Of a stretch of DNA of 36,087 nucleotides, positions 19,320 to 29,430 are shown piece after piece. Origin of the DNA: Chara braunii. Lineage: Eukaryota; Streptophyta; Charophyceae; Charales; Characeae. Where the stretch lies: positions 1,717,088-1,753,174 of the forward strand of contig BFEA01000302.1 of assembly GCA_003427395.1 (NCBI GenBank), read 5' to 3'. Position 1 is the stretch's first letter, and each line of letters starts with the position of its first letter. Position numbers and translations under genes: made by a program. The notes under the pieces were generated by a model, which saw only the letters and a list, made by a program, of their open reading frames with translations, searched no databases and was not told where the DNA came from.

Positions 19320-20013
19320 GCCCTGCACGCTGAGGCCACGTAAGTCTAGCCTTTACCCACCTCTTTCTCATTACACATGATCCTATCCACCACAAAGCTT
19401 CGTTCCATTATATGTCATCCTCCACATATTTGTCTCATAACGTAGCCCACCGTTGCCACATCCGTTTGGATTCTATGCATTCCCACCACAGGTGGGTGGC
19501 GGTCTCTGCTCCCTTTTTGCACCAACAACATGTTTCTTCCACTGACATGATGGCTGCCCTGCACGTTGATGCCACGTAAGTCCAACCTTTACCCACCTCT
19601 TTCTCATTACACATAATCTCATCCACCACAAAGTTTTTTTTCCATTATATGTAATCCTCCACATGTTTGACCCACAAACTAGCTCACCACTGCCAAATCC
19701 GTTTGGATTCTCTGCACACCCACCACAGATGGGTGGCGGTCTTTGCTCCCTTTTTGCACCGACAACATATTTTTTCCACTGACATGGTTTTAGCAGCCCG
19801 CCATTTGGCTGTAGGGACCACCCGCTGAGATTGCGGCCAGGACAAGCTACTGAATTTGGACGATGAAATTCTCATTAGGTTTGTCCAGAGTTTTCTCAAG
19901 GTAATGGTCGTGACCTTCCTTGCATGCTGTTGTCTCTCCGCTTGTTCCATTGTCCATCTATTTTTAACTTCCAAAGGGATGGAGAATGACCTCACTTGAC
20001 ACTGATATCCCAA
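19320..20013 (-). pseudogene. LINE B ORF2 C-terminal zinc motif, duplicated
   Basis: Two tandem 236-bp units (19320-19555 and 19556-19791) each encode CCxCKKGAxTATHLWWxCxE, the C-x2-C...H...C zinc motif at the end of many plant LINE ORF2 proteins, where it precedes an R-W block. The upstream unit continues the ORF2 frame from 20013. The duplication is about 90% identical by eye, and other copies here have one unit. Confidence 0.75.
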
Positions 20014-20126
20014 GTTAGGTCTGTAACTGTGGGATTTCTTGTAACGGGTCTAAGATCCTTCATCGCCAGTGGAGAGTGAGGGCTTTGAGTTTATGAGCAG
20101 GGGTAGGACCCACTGGGCACAACATC

Positions 20127-20900
20127 TCAGATTGACCCTTGACCCTCTCCTCGGTAAACGGAAAAGTCCAATACAACAATATCTTCCTCCTGCGGTTGTA
20201 AAACATATGCCTCCCCCTCCCTTTCCAGTATCATCGTACCACACACCGCAACCGTCTCATTAGCATTAATAAGTTGTTGGATTTCCCAAAATTTCACAGA
20301 TCCCTCCCCATCCATTTTATGGACCCACTTCCCCTCGTATGCATGGAGGGGGTCTGGCATACTGAGTTTCCAAGTAGGTGGTATACTCTTTATCAGCTTG
20401 TTAACTCTACCAGTCACATTATGTAGGTAATGTAGGTTAAACTTCAGTTCCTCCGGTGATCTCCACTGCAGAATATCAGAGTTTCATAAATCTGTCACTT
20501 GGGAGATTAACCATTACATCCAAGTCTACCCGAAATGTCCACGAGCATCCACTGCTGACCAAGAAAGGTCTGTCTCGTCTGCAATCAATATGTTCTCGAA
20601 GATATGTTGGGCTAGAATTTCCTCCCTAGTCTCAAGCTCCTTGATCTGGAAAGACATCTTTCAACCATCCAGCTCGGATGTTTTTCCAAATCGGAGATTT
20701 AGCTGAATTCTTCACGAAAGAGGGGGTTAACAGGCCAACCCACACTTTGGTCTGGAAAAACCCCAATCTTTTTCAAACTATTGATTGCTCGATCTACCCA
20801 AGGGTATTCAACCTCAGTGGCTAACATCTGCACAATCCATCGGGCCACCAAGACATTCACTTGACACTCTGGGTCAATGATGCCCAAACCCTCGTTGTTA
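20127..20900 (-). pseudogene. LINE B ORF2 post-RT region
   Basis: GLGIIDPECQVNVLVARWIV near 20880-20820 matches GFGIIDPNTQVMALAL of copy C and GLGLLDPATQVQTLRGKW of copy A, the conserved block after the RT thumb. The open segments (20887-20699 and 20417-20127) are separated by frame changes. Confidence 0.7.
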
Positions 20901-20985
20901 GAAGAGCCTATTACTTTCCTTCATGCAACCCAAATCCTCATCATCAGAGCTTTTCTACAAGTATCATGTGGCAAGAGACCTCATT

Positions 20986-21560
20986 CTATTGTACATCAAT
21001 TTTTCCATAATTCTTATGGAGCCCGGATACCAAATGAAAAAAAAAGATCGAGGTGTTAAGAAACAAAGCTCTCCCGAAAATTGAGGTCCCTTTAACTGAA
21101 GCCACCTTACCAATCTTAGCCACTACACTCCTCTCCGATGATACTCGCTTGCTTCTTACTGTCTGACATACCCACTTGCATACCCAAAAATCGCTCAGAA
21201 TTCTCCACCGGGAGGCATTAAAGTCCCCCAGTCCAATTAACAAGAGCTTCAAAAAATTTAGAATATAAGTCTAGGCAGTCTTTGAGCATCCCTAGGGAGA
21301 CTTCAATACATTATTAAAAATAAGAACTAGTTGCGGGATGAAGATTTCCCAAAGCCTCCAAAGGGCCAAAATATACTGTAGTATTCCACAGGTGAGTCAT
21401 CGTTGTCTGAGCATTTCTCTTTCTTTATTGCTTTCAAAGTCTTCGTCAGTTTTTCTATTATGATAGGACGGTTGAGGTCTAGTCGACCCTGTAGGGGTAG
21501 GTGCGCGTGAAAGGAGTATTACAATTCTTCCTGTAAAGGGTCATCCTCCGGGTCTGGGAC
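20986..21560 (-). pseudogene. LINE B ORF2 RT remnant lacking the catalytic core
   Basis: About 21480-21380 reads EKLTKTLKAIKKEK then SPVEYYSIFW, equivalent to the start of LINE RT domains (G-K-x-P-G-x-D-G, E-F-Y-x-x-F-W). After about 21300 the text switches to the thumb region, with IFGRALFLNTSIF near 21060 (compare LFGRALVLNNVIS in A). The D-F-x-K-A-F-D, R-Q-G-D-P and F-A-D-D motifs do not appear, which indicates a deletion of several hundred bases. Confidence 0.65.
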
Positions 21561-21878
21561 CATAGGCTTGGTCGATGCGAGGATATCCATAAAATATAGT
21601 CCGGAATACTGCAATTCAATGATATCAGAATATCCTTCAAGAACTGATAAATGTTTAAAGTTCTCTTTAAACATTCGATCCACGACGTCCATCCATTTAA
21701 GTTTACCCTGTTAGCCCATATCTTTTCTTTGTCACTCTAAATGTTGTCAGGTTAATATTTTCAAAGACTTATGTGTATCATAAAAAAAACGTTAAAATTG
21801 AGACTGGACCCATGTTAGCTTCTGGTCACTCGATTGGTTGGAAACAATCACCTTTTTCCTTGCAGTGGTTAGAGGCTA

Positions 21879-22304
21879 TTATTTTCTATGCAAAACTAAA
21901 AGTGTCGGCGACCAGTCGATTGGTGGCTTCCAACTAGTCATGTTCTTATTCATAATAGTGTCTCGTTGATTGTAATCTGACCAAAGCCTAAAAAAACGAG
22001 GAGACAAGCCCCTTGTCTTGAAGAACCTTGGTGTTGAGCCTATAGTATCCTTTCCCCTAACAATATGACTGTCAAGGATGCATGTCACTACGACCGAGCT
22101 ATGATCCGAAAGGGTATCAAAAGGTATGGTGGCTTTCATGACCCATTCCGTTGGGTGACCTCCGAGGAGAAAAAAATCCAATCTAAGCTTGGTGTATGAG
22201 TTGTTTTGCCTAGGGGTATTAGAAACCCAAGTAAATTTCCTCAAGGAGGGGAGTAAGTGACTGAACGGATCAACCAGATCCAATCCGTCTATGAAATTAC
22301 CCAA
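21879..22304 (-). pseudogene. LINE B ORF2 endonuclease, part 2
   Basis: The 141-residue frame has FTWVSN near residue 29, LRLDFFLLGG near 42 (the R-x-D box) and LSDHSSVVV near 66 (the catalytic S-D-H box), the C-terminal half of an AP endonuclease. The G-D-F-N box expected between the two halves lies in the disrupted junction. Confidence 0.8.
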
Positions 22305-22405
22305 AGCAATTCCATCATTTATGATGGGATCCGCCGCTGAGGAATCTAAGGTAGGGTCTGCTTTTGTATTTCAATTCCCCCCTAGTAACAAATTATCAGA
22401 CTGTG

Positions 22406-22813
22406 TTATGACATTAGGAGCTGCATTTTCTCTCTCATATCAGTGGGTGCATAAATAGAAGCAAACCTTCGTTCAATAACATCTATTTTTGCAGAGGCCC
22501 AAACCCAACTGCCCAAAGAGTCCGAAAAATCGTCCAAAAAGGATAGTTTTAGATCCTTTTGGAAAAGGATGGCAATGCCTTCCTTGGTACTATAAGCAGG
22601 GGCCAAAAATTCTGGTCCCTGTCGTTTCCATTTGAAGTCTGCTATTTTATCTTCACCTAGTTTGGTTTCTTGGAGAAGTACCGCTTGGATCCCATGCTGG
22701 TGGATCCAAGACTTACATCTAGACCATTTAAGTTTATCATTGGCCTCACCTAAATCCCTTACGTTCCAGAAATTCACCTTGAGTTTACTCGTCAGAGGCC
22801 TCAAACCCTGCAC
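22406..22813 (-). pseudogene. LINE B ORF2 N-terminal AP endonuclease, part 1
   Basis: The 135-residue frame has VNFWNVRDLG near the start (the N-x-R or N-x-N box of AP-like endonucleases), LLQETKLG (the catalytic Glu box, Q-E-T) near residues 46-53, and ASIYAPTDMREK near the end (the Y-x-P box). These are hallmarks of LINE endonucleases that nick target DNA to prime reverse transcription. The frame stops after the Y-A-P box, and the rest continues in another frame at 22304. Confidence 0.8.
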
Positions 22814-22850
22814 CTTAGATCAGGGAAATGTCTGCTAGGGGAAAAAAAAA

Positions 22851-23344
22851 AATGGTTTCCTCCTCTGGGGAGACAAACACCGGGGCTCTAGGCTTGCTAA
22901 CAAGTGTCATTTTGTCCACCTATGTCGCCCCCCTGCCCCTATGTGCTAAACCCAGATTCGTTTTTCATCTCCTCTCCTTCCCTCTGTCCCCCATATCACC
23001 CTTCCCATTCCATGGGGCCAACAACAATTTATCAAAATGACATGAAACGAGGCTACAATCAGCAGCTACCTGGTGATTGTACTCAATGTGGACATCTCCC
23101 GATATACGCTCCACAATGTAGACCACGTTGGAATGCAACAACTTCTTGTCCTTGACCCAGTCCAAGGGGCACTAAATGTCGTTGGACTTAGCCAACAGCT
23201 CCCGATCATTCTCGCTGGGTCTAACATCAAAAGCCGCCGAGAAGAGTTGGACCCTGTTGTTGTTTTCCCTATTCTAGAAATTTTCCGGTGCCTATTCTTG
23301 GCATGACTCTGACTGGGGCGTTCCTACCCAAGTACTTTTTTGCT
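22851..23344. other. Unassigned stretch upstream of LINE B, possible ORF1 remnant
   Basis: An A11 run (22842-22852) marks a possible element boundary. On the minus strand about 23300-22965 is open apart from one stop and reads CPLDWVKDKKLLHSN then VAADCSLVSCHFDKLLL, which looks protein-like and could be LINE ORF1, but I recognise no domain. Confidence 0.3.
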
Positions 23345-23606
23345 TTTCCCATCAGAACTGCTTAGGTGGGGGAGCCCATGTGCAGGGCGACAAGAGTTTG
23401 ATGTGAGTACCTATGTTGTAGGTGACGATCCTGAGTGGTTGAAACTGAGGTAGGATAGTGGGAGTAGGAGTGTGCTGGGAGAAATTACGAAAGAGGTAGG
23501 TTGAAAGGGAGTCCCTTAGGATTAGGGGGTCTCTACCACATGGCCGAGTGTCGAAGGTGACTCTCATATATCTATAATCCAGCTTCTACAACAACCTGGG
23601 GTTTTG
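23345..23606 (+). mobile_element. SINE-like retroposon, 3' portion, plus strand
   Basis: The reverse complement of 23583-23340 matches 17535-17760 (shared motif CCTTCGACA, then CTACTC and ATCCTACCT). The family's 3' end CTTCTACAACAACCTGGG lies at about 23583-23600. It runs into (AT)n at 23608-23636, directly against the 3' end of LINE C, which reads in the opposite direction. Confidence 0.6.
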
Positions 23607-23645
23607 AGGAATATATATATATATATATATATATATTACAAACCC

Positions 23646-23696
23646 CCCACTAGTGTTAGTGATGCTTATAAGAGCAGACACCACTAACACCTGGGG
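23646..23696 (-). promoter_or_regulatory. 3'-terminal stem-loop of LINE C
   Basis: This is the equivalent of 27848-27899, with stem GTGTTAGTG/CACTAACAC and the loop containing CTGCTCTTAT. Instead of poly(A), an (AT)n tract (23608-23636) follows. Confidence 0.65.
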
Positions 23697-24945
23697 AGAG
23701 GCTCCATCTATTGGTTGGGAGCAACACCTGCTGGAAAACGGGTCCAGCGTCCCTTACATAGACTGAATTTAAAGTACATCAGAGAAACAGTTGTGAGAAG
23801 TTGAACCCGACGGCATCAGATACCTGCTGCTACAAACCCGTTCATCTCTCCCCCTAACAACCCCTTCTACCCTTACTCTACCCCTTACCATCTTGCTTGT
23901 CTGACCCCAGTCCTGCTATTTTACCCGTTACCCCCCATACCATTCCATTTCCACCAAAGCCAAGGGTGAGGGCGGAAAAAAATCAACGAAATCTGACATA
24001 GGTCGGGGCGGGAATGCGGGGTCGATCATCGTCCACTCTTGAAAAAAATGTAGTAGTCTCTTTCCCCATCTCCAACTTCGTCCCCCCCCCTCTCCCTTCC
24101 TTTCCACACAACCTTTGCAATCCAACCTCCTTGTTCCTAGCCTAGCCAGTCTTTGTAGAAGTTTCCAATGATTTGTCGATTTGTTTAGAATGTAGAGAAG
24201 CTATCTTCTCTTTTGTTTTCTCTCATTGGATAATGATATATTCCTGTATTTGTTCCTTTATAGAGTTAATAAACTCAGTGCCGTCACGACGAACCCCTTC
24301 CATTTCCAAAGTGCACCGATGCCACCACGTACCCCAGATAATGGCTCAGCGCCCCACCTTCAACATGTTCTCCTCAAAGGTTGTTGCATGCGTCAGGGTC
24401 CATGCTTCGCAGAGGAGAGCCCTCACGTCCAATGACTAGGGTTGTGTAGCTCCCATTTGTCTCCAGATGCGGTCCCACCACCTCCACAACCATTTCGTTG
24501 TCGAGCATTACCTATGAAACACCCGCGGACGTGTCCGCGGGGTCGATCTAGGATGGCGGACGCATATACATCTGCGTCCGCGGCCAGCCTGGTCCGCGGT
24601 GCAGACCCGATTTTACGTGATTTTTCCTAAATTAAATAATGGGTTAAAAAAAAAAAAACAAGTGGTTGTAGGGAATTTTAATCCCTACAACCCCTTTTTT
24701 GTTTTTTTGGAAAAATATATTTTTTTGGAATTATAAAAAATAAAAAACAGAAAAGGTGGAGAAGAGAAATGAAAAAATAAATTTAAGAATAAGTTTTTCT
24801 TGGGGGGGGGGATTTTTGGTTGGCAGTTCTTTGTATTCTTCGTTTTTATGTATTTTTGTTTTTTTTGTTTTTTGTGTCCTAAGGAAACAATCAACGGAAT
24901 GGGAAAAAAAAAAAAGTATTTTTTTTTCCCGGACCTTTTAATATT

Positions 24946-24994
<49 letters not shown>

Positions 24995-25297
24995 NNNNNN
25001 NNNNNNNNNNNNNNNNNNNNNNNNNNNNNNNNNNNNNNNNNNNNNNNNNNNNNNNNNNNNNNNNNNNNNNNNNNNNNNNNNNNNNNNNNNNNNNNNNNNN
25101 NNNNNNNNNNNNNNNNNNNNNNNNNNNNNNNNNNNNNNNNNNNNNNNNNNNNNNNNNNNNNNNNNNNNNNNNNNNNNNNNNNNNNNNNNNNNNNNNNNNN
25201 NNNNNNNNNNNNNNNNNNNNNNNNNNNNNNNNNNNNNNNNNNNNNNNNNNNNNNNNNNNNNNNNNNNNNNNNNNNNNNNNNNNNNNNNNNNNNNNNN
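24995..25297. other. Assembly gap (303 N)
   Basis: The gap lies between (TG)n and (TCAA)n tracts inside the transposon, so it is probably caused by microsatellite content. Confidence 1.
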
Positions 25298-25442
25298 TCA
25301 ATCAATCAATCAATCAATCAATCAATGGAAAAAAAAAAAAGTAAAATCGAACGAATCTTCCACTAGAACATGGAAATATACAATACTGCTTGTGTGTGTG
25401 TGTGTGTGCGCCTGTGGGGGGTGGGGGAGCGACTCCGCCCCC

Positions 25443-25479
<37 letters not shown>

Positions 25480-25592
25480 CGGAAAAAAAAAAGCAAAATC
25501 GAATGAATCTTCCGCTAGAACATGATAATATACAATCCTACCTGTGTGTGTGTGTGTGTGTGCGCGCCTGTGGGGCCAATCAATCAACCAAC

Positions 25593-25643
<51 letters not shown>

Positions 25644-25675
25644 CCAATCAATCAACGGAAAAAGAAAAAAAAAAA
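25298..25675. repeat. Compound microsatellite array with ~150-bp unit
   Basis: The unit order is (TCAA)n, A-run, GYAAAATCGAAYGAATCT, spacer, AATATACAAT, (TG)n, then a CGCCTGTGGGG box and (TCAA)n again. Two units are visible (25298-25440 and 25445-25575), followed by a longer (TCAA)n to 25656. The SINQ and VCVC protein repeats that appear in open frames are translations of these microsatellites. Confidence 0.85.
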
Positions 25676-26062
25676 CGCGTTGTTTTTTTATTCTTTTTTT
25701 TTTTTGAATACCTTCACCCGCCCAAGCCCCCCCCCCACAAAAATTGGTTTTTTAAAAAAAAATTTGTTTGAGGGGGTGGGGCTGGGGATGTGCCGCCCAA
25801 TAGCGCTTCCCGAATCCCGAACCCCCCTCCCCACTGGCCGCTATGGGGCCGCAAAGGCCGCGCAGCCGCGCGGACACGTCCGCGGGGTCGCGGTTTAGGC
25901 CGCGGATGGTCACCGCCGAGGGGGATTCATAGGGCATTGCAGGAATATGTGTTCAATGGTCTCAGACCATTTCCTGGATGGAAAGGTTTTTTACATAGTC
26001 TTGTTAGCCTTACACCACTTTATAGGCCGCAACAACCATTCTGTTATGTTAAGATGTTTCAT

Positions 26063-26371
26063 CTAGCGCGACTCAACGACGTCCTGCAAGTTGACACTTA
26101 GTCTCAGCATCCGGTACGTGGTCTTAATGGAAAGGGTATGCAGACGCCTTTCCCCAGATCTTCCCCTGCCGTATTGAAGAGTCCATACCCATTCATTTGG
26201 ATCCAGGGGAAGTTCCTGTATTGGTTTATTTGGTTTATAGACCCTCCATTGATCCTTTTCCTTAAGTACACGAACACGAAATACTCCCGACCTCGGGTAC
26301 CACCCTGTTTCTTCTAGTTGTACCCGTTCCAGAGTATTGTGCACGCTTATCTTAAATCGGTTAACAACCAC
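26063..26371 (-). pseudogene. LINE C ORF2 fragment before the zinc motif
   Basis: The 102-residue frame has VFRVRVLKEKDQWRVY and LPLDPNEWVWTLQYGRG. These blocks recur in copies A, E, F and the plus-strand fragment. It leads toward the zinc motif that the transposon at 24511-25933 interrupts. Confidence 0.7.
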
Positions 26372-27029
26372 TTCTGGTTCTACTTCCTGTTCCTCTTCCC
26401 CACGTTGGTGAAGTGTATACTATGTTCCCAATCACCCCCTTTGTCCCCCAAATCCCACCCAATCCCCTTCCTCCACCCATGGACCTTTTCGCAGAATCTT
26501 AACCCAATCTAAGACGATGGCAAAGATAACCGTTTCCAGTGCCTTTCCCACCTTGTGGCAATATCTCAACTGCTCCCTCAATTGAGTCTCCGACAACCAG
26601 TCCTAGAAGTCTTGATCTTCAATATCCTTGACTCTCAGGATCCCATTCTTAACCCAACCTTTACAGGGGTTCTTGCTGCTCTGGAGGACCCTGCCGTACC
26701 TATCTGTGATCCATCGATTCCCAAACAGGGGTTGCCGGGCCACTTCCTCCCAGCATTTGGGTGAGACTTTATCCGGTAGAGGCAGTTTCCGTCAGGTCTT
26801 CAGTATGGTGGCCCACAGGGGATCATTTTTTAAGTCTTGTCTGGTTGTCTGCCTGTTAGACTCTTCGTCCTTGCTAGTCTTTGTTGGCCTGGGTATGGTC
26901 GAGTACCTGTCTTCAAGCCATGTCTCTGGATCAATCTCCGGAGGGGTAAGTGGTGCCAGCCCTAGTGATCTGCTGCGGTACTAATAGTTGCCATGGAGCC
27001 TGTGTAGAGAACAACAGACCTTTCACCCA

Positions 27030-27378
27030 TTAGAGGGCAAGGGCCATCACCTGAGTATTGGGATCAATGATCCCGAAACCCCCTCTAGATTTCGGTTGTA
27101 TGACTGACATCCAGGCCACTCTACTAATGGCTCTAGGACACTTATGGTTACCTCTCCACAAGAAGGTCGTCACAAGTCTCTGGAGGGAAGTAGCTGCAGG
27201 TTTGCTGAGGGACCAGACTGCCGACTTGTACCAGAGGGATGCCAAAAATACGTTATTGATTACGAGGGAGCGACCCATTCGCGAGGTCTGTCAGTCCTTC
27301 CACTGCGTCAGTTTTTCGAGAACCGATGTAGTGAGCCACCCGTCACTTAAGGGTGATCGTCCCTCTGCTGTCATCTGA
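27030..27378 (-). pseudogene. LINE C ORF2 thumb/post-RT fragment
   Basis: GRSLVINNVFLASLWYKSAV and GGFGIIDPNTQVMAL identify the region that follows the RT palm in this family (compare copy A 30460-30120). The RT active-site motifs are absent upstream. Confidence 0.75.
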
Positions 27379-27610
27379 ACCCCCAGTATATTTTTCTGCA
27401 CATGACTTGAATTAGGCACTTAGTATCAGTCTTTTTCCTGGTTGTGCTTTGCGTCTTTTTTGCATTATGCGGATGATGTTTTTTCTAAGTTACCGGGGGA
27501 GGTTGTCCTGCCCCTCTTTTCTTTGGACGGTTTCTCCACCTCCAATGAGCCTTCTGAGTCACAGGACAGATAGCTGGCCCACATGACATATAGCTGGCCT
27601 CAGAGGTTGA

Positions 27611-27810
27611 TTAAGATTCACCATCTCCGCCTTTCTCTTCACCCCCTTCCACACTCCCCTCCGGATGGCTATGTTTTTCGTCGCCATTGTTCTTATTAGT
27701 ATCCTTCTTTGTTGCTGTTGCTGTCGCTGTTTTCTGTATTGTAGATGCCCTCTTCATCCCATCAGCAGACTCAGCATGCACTGATTCCAGAGGAGTCTCC
27801 CTATTACCCG
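27611..27810 (-). pseudogene. ORF1-like hydrophilic fragment of LINE C
   Basis: The minus-strand text is lysine-, threonine-, glutamate- and glycine-rich (TKKDTNKNNGDEKHSHPEG), similar in character to the ORF1 middle section of copy A at 33859-34386. It is open for about 65 codons and ends at a stop. Its 5' side is cut by the poly(A) of LINE A. Confidence 0.4.
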
Positions 27811-27847
27811 TTGACTTGGACTTTTTTTTTTTTTTTTTCAATAACAA

Positions 27848-27899
27848 CCCCACCAGTGTTAGTGTTGCTGATAAGAGCAGACATCACTAACACCTGGGG
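27848..27899 (-). promoter_or_regulatory. 3'-terminal stem-loop of LINE A
   Basis: The minus strand forms CCCCAGGTGTTAGTG pairing with CACTAACACTGGTGGGG around a loop holding TCTGCTCTTATCAGC, directly before poly(A). The same stem and loop are in LINE C (23646-23696). The loop text TGTCTGCTCTTA also survives at 2010 and, partly, at 7895. Such 3' structures serve as RT recognition sites in some LINE clades; that role here is inferred. Confidence 0.65.
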
Positions 27900-28624
27900 C
27901 GAGGCTCCATCTATTGGTGGGGAGCATCACCTGCTGGAAATCGGGTCCAGCGTCCCATTTACACAAAAGAGAATGTCGGAGAATATCTGAGAAAAATGAG
28001 GACAGTGACTGTGGGGCTTGCTAGCATTGATTGCCCCGTAACCCAGGGGGTTGACTGAGCAGGCCTGTATAGTGTCCAGTGGTGTAGTCCTTTGTGAGCT
28101 TGGAAAACTGCCATTGCCTTTTGTATCTCTTCACCCTCCGAGAAAGGGCGCTAGATAGGCAGTTAAGGGCTGATACAATGCGAGGGTTGCTCACTCCAAA
28201 CCCCGCCCAATGTCTGCCAGCATTGACTACCTCAACTGAATGTACACAAGAGAGAAATGAGCATGGTCCTCCCCAGGGGGCTCCTTGGAGGAATTCCACG
28301 TGTGGGCACCTATAAGAATGCAGGGGATGTAAAAGATGTGAAGGAGAACATGTTATCGGTGTCGCATTTAGGACAAAATTTTGCCAGTGACAGGGCATGG
28401 GGTGGGAATGGATCTGGAAAATCCGAGGGAGGGCGTAATGGGAACGAGGGCTCCACATTAGTCCAGTCCTTGAACTCTAAACGGTAGTCTCCCATCTCTT
28501 CCAAATCACGCAACCCTTCTCCTCGATCACCACTCCATTCTACTTTTGCAATACATCCTTCTCTTTCCCCTCCTACCCAGTTCGTGCAAAATGTTGTAAT
28601 CCATCTTCTGACGTCTCCAATATG

Positions 28625-29029
28625 TCAGAAAAGATCTAATTGTGCTTTTGTGTCCAACCATCTACGTGTGAGTTTAAGGTGTACTTGCTGTTGGATCTGT
28701 TCTGTGATCTCTACACCCTCTACCCGTACCTTTTCCATGGCCACGGTGCATCTTTGCCACAAGAGTGCCCATATCACCGCCCTCCTTCCTACTCTGTACA
28801 TGTTGTCTACAAAGGTCGTGGCTGTTCCTGCCAACAACCAATGCCCAACCAATATGGCTTGCCATGACCGGGGCTGGGGAATGTCCGGTTCCATTTTCCG
28901 CCAGATACGGTCCCACCACCTCCATATGAATTGGGCAATCGGATATTGCATGAAAATATGTTCAATGGTTTCCGCCTTCTTGTGGGAAGGGATGAGGCTC
29001 TGACACCGTTGGCACCATGGGAGCAACAA
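28625..29029 (-). pseudogene. LINE A ORF2 C-terminal zinc motif region
   Basis: PWCQRCQSLIPSHKKAETIE opens the motif: C-x2-C, then E-T-I-E-H-I-F, but the final Cys is Tyr (FMQYP) where copies C and E have FLQCP. RWWDRIWRK follows, the conserved W-x-x-W block. The 134-residue frame ends LDTKAQLDLF at a stop, probably close to the ORF2 end. Confidence 0.75.
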
Positions 29030-29430
29030 ACCTCTTTGTTCGAGGTTTGTACAATCAGTTAACTAGTCGTTGGTTGCCAGACAACGATGGGCTATCTGCC
29101 ACTATAGAGAGGTGATTTTCATGGGCTTATATTTTTGTTCCTTGAACCATTGGATTGGTGACAGGACGGTGCGGTCCACATTCAGGTGTTTGGCTCATTT
29201 ATCGTTAATCATATCTCTCATATACCGTTTAGGTATGAACATTTTGTAAGCTGATTTGACTGTTAGTTGATGCAAATTAAGGTGACTTATCTTGGGGGCT
29301 CCCCTCTTTTGGGGGGGGCTGCCAAGTCCATTCCACTGGATCCCGAGGCAAATGCTGGATTGGTTTGTCTGGCTGGAACGCCACCCTCTTCCCCTTCTCT
29401 TCGATAACTCTCACTCGGTGCACTGATGTT

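Larger units (their letters stand above)
18600..22850 (-). mobile_element. LINE copy B (non-LTR retrotransposon, internally deleted)
   Basis: Reading right to left it has the AP endonuclease (22813-21879), an RT N-terminal remnant (21560-21300), a jump to the thumb region (21252-20986), C-terminal region (20900-20127), two copies of the zinc motif region (20013-19320) and a 3' tail (18780-18720, the family tail but more diverged) ending at T-runs 18619-18638, the poly(A). The RT active-site motifs are missing, so the copy is dead. Stops and frameshifts are frequent. Confidence 0.8.
24511..25933. mobile_element. CCTATG-end TIR transposon inserted in LINE C
   Basis: The left end is CCTATGAAACACCCGCGGAC and the right end, reverse-complemented, begins CCTATGAATCCCCC. 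The LINE sequence resumes on the far side with a short repeat, CATT or GCATT, as target-site duplication. When the element is removed, the junction aligns base for base with LINE A at 28935-28962. The interior has GC hairpins (24523-24540), an 11-bp stem (GGTTGTAGGGA and complement, 24662-24690), (TG)n, a 303-base gap and two units of a TCAA/A-run/18-bp-module/TG array. No transposase was seen. Confidence 0.8.
23637..27820 (-). mobile_element. LINE copy C, split by a TIR transposon and hit by LINE A
   Basis: Minus strand. The 3' tail is at 23640-23760 (stem-loop and CCAGCAGGTGTTG box), the post-zinc region at 23930-24125 (DPAFPPRPMSDF, compare EPSFPLRPPSDF in A), and the zinc region is at 24200-24510. 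It is interrupted at 24511-25933 and resumes exactly at 25934 (ETIEHIFLQCP). The post-RT region is at 26063-27378. From about 27380 to 27810 it holds ORF1-like hydrophilic text, which suggests an internal deletion joining ORF1 to the ORF2 C-terminus. LINE A's poly(A) abuts it at 27822. Confidence 0.75.

Noticed and set aside
23352-23567. LINE ORF1 segment on the minus strand
   Set aside because: At first the text RVTFDTRPCGRDP looked like an RNA-binding domain, but the nucleotides match the SINE-like family at 17535-17760, so it is retroposon sequence.
25298-25656. CRISPR-like array
   Set aside because: The repeats are tetranucleotide microsatellites without unique spacers, in eukaryotic transposon DNA.
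24945-25898. 317-codon frame with VCVC and SINQ repeats
   Set aside because: It is a translation of (TG)n, an N gap and (TCAA)n, not coding sequence.
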